64,000 nucleotides of DNA, taken from contig PERO01000003.1 of the NCBI GenBank assembly GCA_002928875.1, positions 62,001-126,000 of the forward strand, read 5' to 3'. Made by a program: the position numbers and the translations under genes. Shown here in pieces: positions 45,730-55,652 of the stretch; position 1 is the first letter of the stretch; every line of letters starts with the position of its first letter. This stretch comes from Methylobacterium sp. (GTDB lineage Bacteria; Pseudomonadota; Alphaproteobacteria; Rhizobiales; Beijerinckiaceae). The notes beneath the pieces were generated by a model. The model did no database searches. It worked only from the letters and a program-made list of their open reading frames with translations, and was not told the DNA's origin.

Positions 45730-45760
45730 AACCCGCGGAGTGTCCTCCGCGGGTTCTTTT
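45730..45760. terminator. Bidirectional terminator between bamE and hppA
   Basis: Perfect 10-bp stem AACCCGCGGA (45730-45739) and TCCGCGGGTT (45746-45755), loop of six. T-rich on both strands: CTTTTT after it on plus, and TTTTCTG on minus. It serves two convergent genes. Confidence 0.9.
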
Positions 45761-45787
45761 TCGTGCGCACCGCGCGAGGCGCGAGCC

Positions 45788-47938
45788 TCAATGCGCCAGG
45801 ATCGCGAGCAGCAGCAGGGCCACGATGTTCGTGATCTTGATGGCCGGGTTCACGGCCGGGCCGGCGGTGTCCTTGTAGGGGTCGCCGACGGTATCGCCCG
45901 TCACGGAGGCCTTGTGCGCATCCGAACCCTTCATGTGGCGCACGCCGTCCTGGTCCACGAAGCCATCCTCGAAGGATTTCTTCGCATTGTCCCAGGCGCC
46001 GCCGCCGGAGGTCATCGAGATCGCGACGAAGAGGCCCGTGACGATCACGCCGAGCAGCATCGCACCCACCGCCGCGAAGGCCTGCGCCTTGCCGGCAATG
46101 GCGTTCACGCCGAAGAAGATGATGACGGGCGCCAGCACCGGCAGCAGCGAGGGGATGATCATCTCGCGGATGGCGGCCTTGGTCAGCATGTCGACCGCGC
46201 GGGCGTAATCCGGCTTGTCGGTGCCTTCCATGATGCCCGGCTTCTCCTTGAACTGGCGGCGCACTTCCACCACCACGTCGCCGGCCGCACGGCCCACGGC
46301 CGTCATCGCGATGCCGCCGAACAGGAAGGGGATGAGACCGCCGAGCAGCAGACCCACGACGACATACGGATTGGCGAGGCCGAAATCGACCGCGTCAATG
46401 CCCTTGAAATAGGGGAAAGCCGTCGAGCCCGCCTTGTTCGCTTCCGTGATGAAGAATTGCAGGTCGTAGTTATAGGCCGCGAAGAGCACCAGCGCGCCGA
46501 GGCCGGCCGAGCCGATCGCATAGCCCTTGGTGACCGCCTTCGTGGTGTTGCCCACCGCGTCGAGCGCGTCGGTCGACTTGCGCACTTCCTTCGGCAGGCC
46601 GGCCATCTCGGCGATGCCGCCGGCATTGTCCGTCACCGGACCGAAGGCATCGAGCGCGACGATCATGCCGGCGAGGCCGAGCATCGAGGCCGTGGCGATC
46701 GCCGTGCCGAAGAGGCCCGCAAGGTTGTAGGTGAGGATCACGCCCACGACGATGACGAGGGTCGGCAAGGCGGTCGATTCCAGCGACACCGCGAGGCCCT
46801 GGATGACGTTGGTGCCGTGGCCGGTCACCGAGGCCTGGCTGATCGAGTTCACCGGGCGCATGCCGGTGCCGGTGTAGTATTCGGTGATCCACACGATCGC
46901 CGCCGTCACCGCGAGGCCCACGAGGCCGCAGAGGAACAAGGCGCCGCCGGTGATGCTCTGGCCGGCCACCGTGCCGATCGAGCCCCAGCCGATGGTGAAC
47001 TGCGTCGCGACCCACAGGCCGCCGATCGAGAGCACGCCGGTGGCGATGAGGCCCTTGTAGAGCGCGCCCATGATCGAGCCATTGGCGCCGAGCTTCACGA
47101 AATACGTGCCGATGATCGAGGTGAGGATGCAGACGCCGCCGATCATCATCGGGTAGATCATCGCGCTCGTCAGGCTCGCCTGGCCCGCGAAGAAGATCGC
47201 CGCGAGCACCATGGTGGCGACGATGGTCACCGCATAGGTCTCGAAGAGGTCGGCCGCCATGCCGGCGCAGTCGCCCACGTTGTCGCCCACATTGTCGGCG
47301 ATCACGGCCGGATTGCGCGGGTCATCCTCGGGAATGCCGGCTTCCACCTTGCCCACGAGGTCGGCGCCGACGTCCGCGCCCTTCGTGAAGATGCCGCCGC
47401 CGAGACGCGCGAAGATCGAGATCAGCGAGGCGCCGAAGCCGAGCGCCACCAGCGCGTCGATCACGGTGCGGCTCGCCGGGGCATGGCCCATGAACTGCGT
47501 GAGGATCATGTAATAGACCGCAACGCCGAGGAGCGCGAGGCCCGCCACCAGCATGCCGGTCACCGCGCCCGCCTTGAAGGCGAGGTCGAGGCCGCCCGCG
47601 AGGCTCTGCATCGCGGCCTGTGCCGTGCGCACATTCGCGCGCACCGAGACGTTCATGCCGATGAAGCCGGCCGCGCCCGAGAGCACCGCGCCGATGAGGA
47701 AGCCGATGGCCACCGTCAGGCCCAGCAGCAGCCAGGTGCCGATGAAGATCACGGCGCCGACGAGCCCGATCGTCTTGTACTGGCGGTTGAGATAGGCCTG
47801 CGCGCCTTCCGCGACGGCGGCGGCGATTTCCTGCATGCGCTGGCTGCCCGCATCCTTGCTCATCACCTGGTTGATGGTGACGACGGCATAGAGGATCGAG
47901 AGCGCACCGAGCGCGATGATCACGAGAAGTGGTGTCAT
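45788..47938 (-). CDS. hppA: Membrane H+-translocating pyrophosphatase, K+-independent type
   Basis: 716 residues with about 16 membrane helices. Uses pyrophosphate hydrolysis to pump protons. Substrate loops are intact: [54 protein letters not shown] (landmark region) and [10 protein letters not shown]. The residue that sets potassium dependence lies in GNTTKA: lysine, rather than alanine, marks the K+-independent subfamily. A 175-bp leader precedes it and a strong terminator follows. Confidence 0.96.
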   Translation of the reverse strand: MTPLLVIIALGALSILYAVVTINQVMSKDAGSQRMQEIAAAVAEGAQAYLNRQYKTIGLVGAVIFIGTWLLLGLTVAIGFLIGAVLSGAAGFIGMNVSVRANVRTAQAAMQSLAGGLDLAFKAGAVTGMLVAGLALLGVAVYYMILTQFMGHAPASRTVIDALVALGFGASLISIFARLGGGIFTKGADVGADLVGKVEAGIPEDDPRNPAVIADNVGDNVGDCAGMAADLFETYAVTIVATMVLAAIFFAGQASLTSAMIYPMMIGGVCILTSIIGTYFVKLGANGSIMGALYKGLIATGVLSIGGLWVATQFTIGWGSIGTVAGQSITGGALFLCGLVGLAVTAAIVWITEYYTGTGMRPVNSISQASVTGHGTNVIQGLAVSLESTALPTLVIVVGVILTYNLAGLFGTAIATASMLGLAGMIVALDAFGPVTDNAGGIAEMAGLPKEVRKSTDALDAVGNTTKAVTKGYAIGSAGLGALVLFAAYNYDLQFFITEANKAGSTAFPYFKGIDAVDFGLANPYVVVGLLLGGLIPFLFGGIAMTAVGRAAGDVVVEVRRQFKEKPGIMEGTDKPDYARAVDMLTKAAIREMIIPSLLPVLAPVIIFFGVNAIAGKAQAFAAVGAMLLGVIVTGLFVAISMTSGGGAWDNAKKSFEDGFVDQDGVRHMKGSDAHKASVTGDTVGDPYKDTAGPAVNPAIKITNIVALLLLAILAH

Positions 47939-48066
47939 GTCCTGCCCTGTCTGCGTTTACTTCGAAACATTATCGTTGGCCGCAGATCGCCCGGAAGAGG
48001 CCCCCTGCCATGATCCGTCTCTGCGGGTTGGCCACGGGTTTACAAAGCTTCAACCACTTCTCCAAG

Positions 48067-48081
48067 CCCCCAATTCGGGGG
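48067..48081 (-). terminator. Possible weak terminator after the MFS gene
   Basis: Five-bp stem CCCCC/GGGGG with a 5-nt loop, 33 bp past the MFS stop and ahead of hppA. It lacks a proper T run, so the call is weak. Confidence 0.3.
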
Positions 48082-48113
48082 ATGCGCGCGTTATCGACCG
48101 CGAATGGCCCCGA

Positions 48114-49307
48114 TCAGGCGGGAAGCGAGCGCCGCTCGTCGCGCAGCAGCAACACGACCATCACCAGAGCGGCGATGACAAAGGGGAACAATGCGATGTT
48201 CAGGCTCGCCCAGCCGAACCCCGCAAGCAGCTTGCCGGAGGAAAGCGAAGCGAGCGCCGTGACCGAGAAGATCACGAGATCGGTGAAGCCCTGCACCATG
48301 TTGCGTTCGGCGGGCTTCTGGCCCTCGGCCACCACGGCGGAGGCCCCGACGAAGGCGAAATTCCAGCCCACGCCCAGCACGATCAGCGCCGCATTGAAAT
48401 GCGCGATGGAAATCCCCGAAAGCCCGATCACTCCGCAGATGGCGAGCAGGATCAGGCCCGTCGCAATCACCCGATAGACGCCGAATCGCGCGATCAACGG
48501 GCCGGTGAAGAAGCCCGGCAGGAACATCCCCACGATATGCCACTGGATCGCCAGCGTCGCATCGGTCGTGGTGTGGAAGCAGCCGATCATGGCGAGCGGC
48601 GTCGCGGTCATGATGAAGTTCATCAGGGCCTGCGCGATGGCCGAGATGCCGATGGCGAGCTTGAGACGGCGCGACTTCAGGATCTCGCGCAAGGGGCGCG
48701 CCGGCTCCTGCGATCCCGCGGGCGGCGCGGGCGCGTTACGGAAGAAGAACAGCAGGAAAATGGAGAGCCCGGCCACCATGGCCTGCCCGATATAGCTCGC
48801 CATGAAGGTGAAGGGCGGCATCATGTCCTTGGTGTGGATCACGAGCTGCGGCCCCACGAAGGCCGCGGCGATGCCACCCGCGAGAACCCAGGCAATCGCC
48901 TTCGGCCGGAAGACGGGGCTGGCATTGTCGGTCGCGCCGAAGCGGTAATTCACCACGAAGGCCTGGTAGCAGCCGCACATCGCGGTCGCGACCATGAAGA
49001 GCGCGAAGGAGCCCTCGCGCACGGCATAGGCCGCGAGCAACCCTGCGAGAAGCCCGATCGCCGCGCCATATTGGTAGGCGGCGCGCCGCCCCAGCGTGCG
49101 CAGCAGGAAGGCCGCCGGCATGGTCGCCAGCGCGGTGCCGAGCACGAAGGTCGTGGTGGGGGCCGTCGCCCAGGCCGGCGAAGGCCCGAGCGCCGCGCCC
49201 ACGAGCGCGCCGGTGGCGAAGACCACGGAGGCATTGGCCCCGGCCAGCGCCTGCGCGCCGGACAGCACGAGCGCGTTGCGCCGCGCCAGCGCATCATCAT
49301 GGGCCAT
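48114..49307 (-). CDS. MFS transporter
   Basis: 397 residues and about twelve hydrophobic helices. A GRRAAYQYGAAIG stretch after helix 2 fits the loop 2-3 signature of major facilitator carriers. The MCGCYQAFVVNYRFGATDN segment in helix 4-5 matches a subgroup of uncharacterised alphaproteobacterial carriers. Substrate not readable. It lies downstream of the thiL operon but is separated from it by a palindromic repeat and about 180 bp, so it is probably independent. Confidence 0.87.
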   Translation of the reverse strand: MAHDDALARRNALVLSGAQALAGANASVVFATGALVGAALGPSPAWATAPTTTFVLGTALATMPAAFLLRTLGRRAAYQYGAAIGLLAGLLAAYAVREGSFALFMVATAMCGCYQAFVVNYRFGATDNASPVFRPKAIAWVLAGGIAAAFVGPQLVIHTKDMMPPFTFMASYIGQAMVAGLSIFLLFFFRNAPAPPAGSQEPARPLREILKSRRLKLAIGISAIAQALMNFIMTATPLAMIGCFHTTTDATLAIQWHIVGMFLPGFFTGPLIARFGVYRVIATGLILLAICGVIGLSGISIAHFNAALIVLGVGWNFAFVGASAVVAEGQKPAERNMVQGFTDLVIFSVTALASLSSGKLLAGFGWASLNIALFPFVIAALVMVVLLLRDERRSLPA

Positions 49308-49341
49308 GGGGGTTCCTCTGGATCTCGTTCCTTGGGCTCAT

Positions 49342-49474
49342 CGTCATTGCGAGGAGGGCGGCGCAGCCAAGTTTACGCGGGCTGCGTAAACTTGCCCGCG
49401 ATGCCCGACGCGGCAATCCGGAAATACAGAAGAAGGTCTGGATTGCTTCGTCGCTGTCGCTTCTCGCAATGACG
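49342..49474. repeat. Dispersed palindromic repeat, family 2 copy 2 with nested hairpin
   Basis: 133 bp. Ends CGTCATTGCGAGGA (49342-49355) and TTCTCGCAATGACG (49461-49474) match copy 1 at 4607-4692. It is about 47 bp longer because of an internal palindrome AGTTTACGC...GCGTAAACT (about 49370-49393). It follows the thiL stop on the minus strand. Confidence 0.85.
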
Positions 49475-49489
49475 GTCGACTCCTCGGTT

Positions 49490-50494
49490 CTAGAAGCTAT
49501 GCGCGTATGAGCGCCGCGTGAAGGCTCGTTCGCTCCCATCGGGGTTGCACCAAAGCCGCACCCCGCCCGCTTCTCCGAGTTGGCCGATGCGCGTGACCGG
49601 CACGCCCGCTTCGCGCGCGGCCTGCTCGAAAGCCTGCGCTTCTTGAGGCGCAACCGCGCCGAGGATCTCGTAATCGTCGCCGCCGGTGAGGATCGTCTCG
49701 ATCAAGGCGGGCTCGGCCAGCAAAGCCGCGCGCGCCGCCGGCGATAGCGGCACGTCGCCGATCTCGAAACGCCCGCCGAGCCGGCTCGCGAGCTTGTCGC
49801 CATCGCCGACGAGCCCGTCCGAGACATCCATCGCGCCGCTGGCATGGGCGAGAAGCGCGGGTGCCAGCGCCAGCCGGGCCTGCGGGTGGAGATAGCGGTC
49901 GAACAGGAATGCGCGCTGCGCCTCCGTCAAGGCCTTGCCCCAGGCGACGTCGGGCGCGATACGCAGGGCGAGGCCCAGAGCGGCATCGCCGATCGTGCCG
50001 GAGACATAGACCGCGTCGCCCGGCTCCCCGCCCTGCCGTTGCACCATGCGGCCCTGCGGCACAGTGCCGAAGGCCGTGACGGAAAGCGTGAGCGCGGCGG
50101 CGTTCACCGTATCCCCGCCCAGAAGCGCGCAGCCGCTGGCCTTCGCAAGCCGCGCGAGGCCGGACGCGAAGCCCGCGCACCACGCTTCGTCCTGAGCGCG
50201 CGTGCGGCCGAAGCCGAGCAGGAAACCCAGCGGTTTCGCCCCCTTCGCCGCAAGATCGGAGAGGTTCACCGCGAGTGCCTTGTGCGCGATGGAAGCGGGC
50301 GCATCATGGCGGAAGAAATGCACGCCTTCGAGCAGCATGTCCTTCGTGACGACGAGGCTCTGGCCTGCCGGCACGTCGAGGGTTGCGGCATCATCCGCAA
50401 GCCCGAAGGCCCCCGGCCCCGCGAGCGGCGCGAAATGCCGCGCGATCAGCTCGAACTCGCCGGGCGGATCGCCGGGCCCCGTCGCCCCGGTCAT
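49490..50494 (-). CDS. thiL: Thiamine-monophosphate kinase
   Basis: Phosphorylates thiamine monophosphate to the diphosphate cofactor. 334 residues. Conserved stretches: GLADDAATLDVP, VTKDMLLEGVHFF, LAVNLSDLAAKGAKPLGFLLGFG and MDVSDGLVGD, with the magnesium-binding aspartates. It ends the nrdR-rib-nusB operon, 6 bp after nusB. Confidence 0.96.
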   Translation of the reverse strand: MTGATGPGDPPGEFELIARHFAPLAGPGAFGLADDAATLDVPAGQSLVVTKDMLLEGVHFFRHDAPASIAHKALAVNLSDLAAKGAKPLGFLLGFGRTRAQDEAWCAGFASGLARLAKASGCALLGGDTVNAAALTLSVTAFGTVPQGRMVQRQGGEPGDAVYVSGTIGDAALGLALRIAPDVAWGKALTEAQRAFLFDRYLHPQARLALAPALLAHASGAMDVSDGLVGDGDKLASRLGGRFEIGDVPLSPAARAALLAEPALIETILTGGDDYEILGAVAPQEAQAFEQAAREAGVPVTRIGQLGEAGGVRLWCNPDGSERAFTRRSYAHSF

Positions 50495-50500
50495 GGTGGC

Positions 50501-51019
50501 TCAGCCCTCGCGCACGGGCGCAGGCTTCGCGAGATCCTCGGCGCGATAATCGCGCGCCAGCTTGTCGAGCACGGCATTGACCATGCCGACCTCGTCCTTC
50601 TCCAGGAAGGCCGAGGCGATATCGACATATTCCGAGAGGATGACGCGCGGCGGCACATCCATGCTGTGCTTCAGTTCGAAGGCGCCCGCGCGCAAAGTCG
50701 CGCGCATGATGGCCTCGACGCGCTTCAGCGGCCAGCCCTCGAGAATGCGATCGACGGCGCGGTCGAGCGCGACCTGATCGTTCAGCACCCCTTCCATGAT
50801 CGACCGGAACAGCGCGGCCTCGGCGGGCTTGTACTGGTCGCCCTCGATCTCCCGGCCGATCCAGAAGCTCTCGAACTCCGCGAAGACCTCGTTCAGCCCC
50901 TTGCCGGCCAGTTCCATCTGGTAGAGCGCCTGCACGACCGCGAGGCGCGCCGCCGCGCGCTTCTCGCCCCGGCTGATGGACCGGTCGCGCGAACGGATGC
51001 GCTTGCCTTCCTCGATCAT
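50501..51019 (-). CDS. nusB: Transcription antitermination factor NusB
   Basis: 172 residues, all-helical. N-terminal SRGEKRAAARLAVVQALYQMELAGKGL and C-terminal PPRVILSEYVDIASAFLEKDEVGMVNAVLDKLAR are the RNA-binding and NusE-binding faces. With NusE it forms the boxA-binding unit for rRNA antitermination. Start overlaps the ribH stop by 4 bp. Confidence 0.96.
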   Translation of the reverse strand: MIEEGKRIRSRDRSISRGEKRAAARLAVVQALYQMELAGKGLNEVFAEFESFWIGREIEGDQYKPAEAALFRSIMEGVLNDQVALDRAVDRILEGWPLKRVEAIMRATLRAGAFELKHSMDVPPRVILSEYVDIASAFLEKDEVGMVNAVLDKLARDYRAEDLAKPAPVREG

Positions 51020-51489
51020 CGCTCAATCCCCCGCTTCAACGCCACGAGTGTGAGAGCGGCCCGGGCGGCGTCGCCCCCCTTGTCGCCCGTCGCCGGATTG
51101 GCGCGCGCTTCCGCCTGCGCCTCGTTCTCCACCGTCAGGATCGCATTGCCGAACGGCATGGCGCTCGCGGTGGCCAGATCGATCAGCGCGCGGTTCGCCT
51201 GCACCGAAACGATCTCGTAATGCGTGGTTTCGCCGCGAATGACGATGCCGAGCGCGACGAACCCGTCCGGCTTCGGCTCCTGCGCCATGCGGATCGACAT
51301 GGCGACGGGAATTTCCAGCGCGCCGGGCACGGTGATGACCTCGACGCTCGCGCCCGCCGCCGCTGCGGCCGCCTTCGCGCCGGCGAGCAGCATGTCGTTG
51401 AGCGCGTCGTAATAGCGCCCCTCGATGACGACGATATGGGCACCGCGCGCGCCGGTCACCGGCGCCTGCTGGCGCTTGGCCTCAGCCAT
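51016..51489 (-). CDS. ribH: 6,7-dimethyl-8-ribityllumazine synthase
   Basis: 157 residues. Condenses 5-amino-6-ribitylaminouracil with dihydroxybutanone phosphate. Motifs: VIEGRYYDALND, VPGALEIPVA, VALGIVIRGETTHYEIVS and the catalytic-His region. The ATG at 51487-51489 (MAEAKRQQAP) is preceded by AGGAG; the upstream open frame is not needed. 31 bp after ribE. Confidence 0.96.
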   Translation of the reverse strand: MAEAKRQQAPVTGARGAHIVVIEGRYYDALNDMLLAGAKAAAAAAGASVEVITVPGALEIPVAMSIRMAQEPKPDGFVALGIVIRGETTHYEIVSVQANRALIDLATASAMPFGNAILTVENEAQAEARANPATGDKGGDAARAALTLVALKRGIER

Positions 51490-51520
51490 GACAAACTCCT
51501 GAATTCCCGAGCGCTTGCGT

Positions 51521-52171
51521 TTAGGCGGTTCCCTGCCGCTCGGCAAGCGCTGCCGTCTCGGCGAGACGCGCCGCATAGCGCGCCATCATGTCGATCTCGA
51601 GATGCACCTTCTCGCCCGCCTGCCGCCCCCCGAAAGTGGTGACGGCGAGCGTGTGCGGGATGAGCAGCACCGAGAACAGATCGTCCTCGACCGTATTCAC
51701 CGTGAGCGACACGCCATCGAGCGTCACCGAGCCCTTGGTGGCGATGAAGCGATGCAACGGCTTCGGGGCCCGCAAGGTGAAGCGTGCGGTCGCGCCCCAG
51801 TTCGCGTCCGACGGCGTCACCTCGTCGCGCGACACGATTTCGACCAGCGCATCGACATGGCCGGTGACGAGGTGACCGCCGAGTTCATCGCCGATCTTCA
51901 GCGCGCGCTCGAGATTGACGCGCGTGCCGGCCTGCCACGTCCCGACATGGGTGAGGCGCAAAGTCTCGGCCGCGGCCTCCACCTCGAACCAGCTCGCGCC
52001 CTTTTCGCCGCCAACCGCGATCGCCGTGAGACAGCAGCCGGCGCAGGCGATGGACGCGCCGATGGCGATGGTCGCGGGATCATAGCCGCAGGCGATGCGC
52101 AGGCGCCGGAGGCTTGCGCCGCCCTCGACGCTTTCCACGGTTCCGATGTCGGTGACGATGCCGGTGAACAT
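51521..52171 (-). CDS. ribE: Riboflavin synthase alpha chain
   Basis: 216 residues with the two-fold lumazine-binding repeat. MFTGIVTDIGTVESVE is the hallmark N-terminus; GASIACAGCCLTAI, GGHLVTGHVDA and KGSVTLDGVSLTVN follow. Dismutates two lumazine molecules to riboflavin. Start and ribD stop share one base (TGATG). The symbol ribE is used for the alpha synthase; some systems call it ribC. Confidence 0.96.
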   Translation of the reverse strand: MFTGIVTDIGTVESVEGGASLRRLRIACGYDPATIAIGASIACAGCCLTAIAVGGEKGASWFEVEAAAETLRLTHVGTWQAGTRVNLERALKIGDELGGHLVTGHVDALVEIVSRDEVTPSDANWGATARFTLRAPKPLHRFIATKGSVTLDGVSLTVNTVEDDLFSVLLIPHTLAVTTFGGRQAGEKVHLEIDMMARYAARLAETAALAERQGTA

Positions 52172-53337
52172 CAGCTGGCCCCTTCCTCGCACGCCCGCAC
52201 ATGGACGGAGAGACGATCCTGCCCGAGCGCGCGCTCCTCCACGAGTTGGGCGCGCGCGATCCATCCGGCAAGATCCGGGCCGATGGCAGCAAGGCCATCG
52301 CCGCTTGCGTTTCCGCCCGTGAGCAAGGCCAGGCGATCGACGAATCCGCCCCTGGCGAAGGCATTGGCCAATGTCGGCCCGGCCTCCACCATCACGCGGG
52401 TGATGCCGCGGGCGGCCAGCGCGCCGAGCACGGCCGCGAGATCGAGATGGCCATCATCGCCCTTGGGAACGATCACGATATCAATTGCTTCCGGCATTTC
52501 GTGCCCAGAATGAATCGGGTCCTTCACAGACGGATTCAACAGCTTCTCGAATTGATTCCGGTCCGTCGCGGAGACGATCACCACCGGCTTCGTCCCGGCT
52601 TGCGCGAGCATCGCCGCGCCGGCGGGCATGCGCCCCGTGGTGTCGAGCACCACGCGCATCGGGCTCATCGCCGCCATGCCCGGCAGGCGGACATCGAGGC
52701 GCGGATCATCGGCCAAAACCGTGTCGATGCCGGTGATGAGAGCGTCATGCGTCGAGCGCAGGCGATGCACATAGGCCCGCGCTTCCTCGCCCGTGATGGC
52801 CAGCGGCTTTTGGTCCCGCGTGCCGGCGAAGCCATCGGCGGTCTGCGCGAGTTTCAGCGTCACCAGCGGGCGGTTCTGCGATACGCGCAGGCAATGGCCC
52901 AGATTGACCGCCTGCGCCTCGGCCTCGAGCACGCCGGTGACGACCTCGATGCCCGCCTCGCGCAAGCGGGTCGCGCCCTCGCCGCTCGCGAAGGGCGATG
53001 GATCGGCCGCGCCGATCACCACCCGGCGGATGCCGCTCTCGAGGATGATTTCCGTGCAGGATGGCCCGAAGACGCGCTGCGAACGGCGCGCGCAGGGTTC
53101 GAGCGTGACATACATCGTCGCGCCGCGCGCGGCCGCGCCGGCTTCCGCGACGGCATTCGCTTCCGCATGCGGGCGGCCGCCGGGCGAGGTGCGGCCGCGA
53201 CCCAGCATCACCGCCGGATCGACGCTCTCATCGACCACGAGCGCCGCAACCGATGGCATCGGCCAGGTCTGGCCGAGGCCGCGCTGCGCCAGCGCGATGG
53301 CGGCGCGCATGAAGGCTTCATCGCGCGACCGGTGCAT
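52171..53337 (-). CDS. ribD: Bifunctional riboflavin deaminase/reductase RibD
   Basis: 388 residues, both domains present. Deaminase half: HAEANAV and LEPCARRSQRVFGPSC supply the zinc ligands, but the second cysteine is 11 residues after the first instead of the usual 8, and the position often held by His is Arg. Reductase half: LVTLKLAQTADGFAGT, ALITGIDTVLADDPRLDVR and a C-terminal MVEAGPTLANAFARGGFVDRL. It overlaps nrdR and ribE by one base on each side. The altered zinc loop deserves checking, but operon context makes a working enzyme likely. Confidence 0.94.
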   Translation of the reverse strand: MHRSRDEAFMRAAIALAQRGLGQTWPMPSVAALVVDESVDPAVMLGRGRTSPGGRPHAEANAVAEAGAAARGATMYVTLEPCARRSQRVFGPSCTEIILESGIRRVVIGAADPSPFASGEGATRLREAGIEVVTGVLEAEAQAVNLGHCLRVSQNRPLVTLKLAQTADGFAGTRDQKPLAITGEEARAYVHRLRSTHDALITGIDTVLADDPRLDVRLPGMAAMSPMRVVLDTTGRMPAGAAMLAQAGTKPVVIVSATDRNQFEKLLNPSVKDPIHSGHEMPEAIDIVIVPKGDDGHLDLAAVLGALAARGITRVMVEAGPTLANAFARGGFVDRLALLTGGNASGDGLAAIGPDLAGWIARAQLVEERALGQDRLSVHVRACEEGAS

Positions 53338-53822
53338 CAGCCGCCATCCTCGCTGGCATCGCCCGAGGCTTCCTCCGGGCCCAGTTCGCGCAGGATGTCG
53401 CCAAATTCCTCGGCCGCCGTGAAATTCTTGTAGACCGAGGCGAAGCGCACATAGGCCACCTGGTCGAGCCGCCGCAGGCGCTCCATCACCAGCGCGCCGA
53501 TGCCCTCGCTCGTGACTTCGCCCTCGGACTGGCTCTCGAGTTCGCGCACGATGCCGTTGATGAGCCGCTCGACGCGGTCGCGGTCGATGGGGCGCTTCCT
53601 CAGCGCGATCTCGATCGAGCGGGCGAGCTTGTCGCGGTCGAACGGCACGCGCCGGCCCGAGCGCTTCACCACCATCAGTTCCTTCAGTTGCACGCGCTCG
53701 AAGGTGGTGAAGCGGCCGCCGCAATCCGTGCAGACGCGCCGGCGACGGATCGCCCCGCCATCATCGGCCGGGCGACTGTCCTTCACCTGGGTGTCGAAGG
53801 AACCGCAGAAGGGACAACGCAT
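53337..53822 (-). CDS. nrdR: Transcriptional repressor NrdR
   Basis: 161 residues. N-terminal zinc ribbon [18 protein letters not shown]...[15 protein letters not shown], then an ATP-cone ([28 protein letters not shown]). It represses ribonucleotide reductase genes according to nucleotide state. First gene of the riboflavin/nusB/thiL operon, a widespread arrangement. The ATG at 53820-53822 begins exactly at the zinc ribbon; the upstream open frame covers the glyA terminator. Confidence 0.96.
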   Translation of the reverse strand: MRCPFCGSFDTQVKDSRPADDGGAIRRRRVCTDCGGRFTTFERVQLKELMVVKRSGRRVPFDRDKLARSIEIALRKRPIDRDRVERLINGIVRELESQSEGEVTSEGIGALVMERLRRLDQVAYVRFASVYKNFTAAEEFGDILRELGPEEASGDASEDGG

Positions 53823-53843
53823 GGAAGACGTCCGGAACGGAAA

Positions 53844-53864
53844 GCCGGGCCTTGGCGGCCCGGC
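53844..53864 (-). terminator. Probable glyA terminator
   Basis: Perfect 8-bp stem GCCGGGCC/GGCCCGGC with a 5-nt loop, followed on the minus strand by TTTCC. It lies between the glyA stop and the nrdR start; the T run is short. Confidence 0.5.
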
Positions 53865-53929
53865 CTTTGCCTGTTGGAAAGGGGCGGAAAGGTCAAGCCG
53901 GCTCCTGCGAGAAGCCGGTTTGCACGGGA

Positions 53930-55222
53930 TCAATAGATCGGGAAGCGTGCCGTGAGCGCGTGGACCTTGGCCTTCACGGCCTCTTCCACGGCGCCATTGC
54001 CCTCCTCGCCGTTTGCCGCGAGGCCTTCCACCACTTCGGCGATGAGGTTGCCGACCGTCACGAATTCCGCCACGCCGAAGCCGCGCGAGGTGGCAGCCGG
54101 CGACCCCAGGCGAATGCCGCTCGTCACCATCGGCTTCTCCGGGTCGAAGGGAATGCCGTTCTTGTTGCAGGTGATGTGCGCCCGGCCCAGGGCCTTCTCG
54201 GCGGCCACGCCCGTCACCTTCTTCGGGCGCAGGTCGACCAGCATCAGGTGATTGTCCGTGCCGCCGGTGATGATGGCGAAGCCGCGCGTCACAAGCGTCT
54301 CGGCCAGAGCCTTCGCATTGGCCACCACGGCATGGGCGTAATTCCTGAATTCCGGCTGCAGAGCCTCGCCGAAGGCCACGGCCTTCGCGGCGATGACATG
54401 CATCAGCGGGCCGCCCTGCAGGCCGGGGAACACGGCCGAATTGATCTTCTTGGCGATGTCCGGGTCATTCGTCAGCACGATGCCGCCGCGCGGGCCGCGC
54501 AGGGTCTTGTGCGTCGTCGAGGTCACGACATGCGCATGCGGGAAGGGCGAGGGATGCGCGCCGCCGGCCACCAACCCTGCGAAATGCGCGATATCGACCA
54601 GGAAATACGCGCCCACGGCATCGCAGATGCGCCGGAAGCCCTCGAAATCCCAGTGCCGCGCATAGCCCGAGCCGCCGGCCACGATGATCTTCGGCTTGTG
54701 CTCATGCGCGAGGCGCTCGACCTCCGCCATGTCGATCAGATGCGTGTCCGGGTCCACGTTGTAGGGCACCACGTTGAACCACTTGCCGCTCATGTTCACC
54801 GAAGCGCCATGCGTGAGATGGCCGCCGGCCGCGAGGTTCAGGCCCATGAAGGTGTCGCCCGGCTTCATCAGCGCGAGGAACACGGCCTGGTTCGCCTGGC
54901 TGCCGGAATTCGGCTGCACATTCGCGAAATCGCAGCCGAAAAGCTGCTTCACGCGGGAAATCGCCAACTCTTCGGCGATATCCACGAACTGGCAGCCGCC
55001 ATAATAGCGCCGGCCGGGATAGCCTTCCGCGTATTTGTTGGTCATCACCGAGCCCTGCGCCTCGAGCACGGCGCGGCTCACGATGTTCTCGGAGGCGATG
55101 AGTTCGATCTCGTCGCGCTGGCGACCGAGTTCGAGCTGCACGGCCTTCGCGATTTCGGGATCGGCATCGGCGAGGCTCGCCGAGAAGAAGGAATTCGAGC
55201 GGATGGCGGCAGCGGCGGTCAT
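53930..55222 (-). CDS. glyA: Serine hydroxymethyltransferase
   Basis: 430 residues. PLP enzyme interconverting serine and glycine with tetrahydrofolate. Signatures: [64 protein letters not shown] with the PLP lysine, and [16 protein letters not shown]. The ATG at 55220-55222 follows AAGGAG. Transcribed separately from cspA, whose terminator lies upstream. Confidence 0.97.
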   Translation of the reverse strand: MTAAAAIRSNSFFSASLADADPEIAKAVQLELGRQRDEIELIASENIVSRAVLEAQGSVMTNKYAEGYPGRRYYGGCQFVDIAEELAISRVKQLFGCDFANVQPNSGSQANQAVFLALMKPGDTFMGLNLAAGGHLTHGASVNMSGKWFNVVPYNVDPDTHLIDMAEVERLAHEHKPKIIVAGGSGYARHWDFEGFRRICDAVGAYFLVDIAHFAGLVAGGAHPSPFPHAHVVTSTTHKTLRGPRGGIVLTNDPDIAKKINSAVFPGLQGGPLMHVIAAKAVAFGEALQPEFRNYAHAVVANAKALAETLVTRGFAIITGGTDNHLMLVDLRPKKVTGVAAEKALGRAHITCNKNGIPFDPEKPMVTSGIRLGSPAATSRGFGVAEFVTVGNLIAEVVEGLAANGEEGNGAVEEAVKAKVHALTARFPIY

Positions 55223-55380
55223 GGTGGCTCCTTGGCGGCTCCCTGTCGGGGTCCGGGCCGGGCAGCCTTCATGGAAGGGAATCCGCCGGCGCCAGAAGCC
55301 GCGTTCTCTAAAGCGGACGAGGCACAATCACAAGGGTCGAAGCCCTTCGCGCGGCGAAGAGCCGCCCTGCATCGGCAACA

Positions 55381-55409
55381 AAAAACCGCGCCCCGGAGGA
55401 CGCGGTTTC
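55381..55409 (-). terminator. cspA terminator
   Basis: Stem AAACCGCG (55384-55391) with CGCGGTTT (55402-55409), followed on the minus strand by six Ts. About 30 bp past the cspA stop. Confidence 0.85.
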
Positions 55410-55439
55410 GAATGCCGTTCCGGCCGGGGCCGGAGCGAA

Positions 55440-55652
55440 TCAGCCCACGAGGCGGAGCTGATCGGCGGCCGACTTGCCGGTGCGGCGGTCCGGCGTCAGC
55501 ACGAACTCGACCTTCTGGCCTTCGCCGAGGCCACGGATGCCCGCGCGCTCGAGAGCGGTGATGTGCACGAACACATCGGGACCACCGGCATCCGGCTGAA
55601 TAAAGCCGAAGCCTTTGGTGGCGTTGAACCATTTCACGGTTCCGGTCTGCAT
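55440..55652 (-). CDS. cspA: Cold shock domain protein
   Basis: 70 residues, a single OB-fold. RNP1 is [12 protein letters not shown] and RNP2 is VFVHITAL, the RNA-contact strands; [11 protein letters not shown] begins the domain. A single-stranded RNA binder that keeps transcripts unfolded. GAAAGGAAA precedes the ATG at 55650-55652. The long upstream region (55653-55894) could act as a cold-responsive leader. Confidence 0.95.
   Translation of the reverse strand: MQTGTVKWFNATKGFGFIQPDAGGPDVFVHITALERAGIRGLGEGQKVEFVLTPDRRTGKSAADQLRLVG

Noticed and set aside
45740-48013. 757-codon open frame antisense to hppA
   Set aside because: Very His/Asp/Arg/Glu-rich composition typical of a shadow frame opposite a membrane-protein gene; hppA on the other strand is unambiguous.
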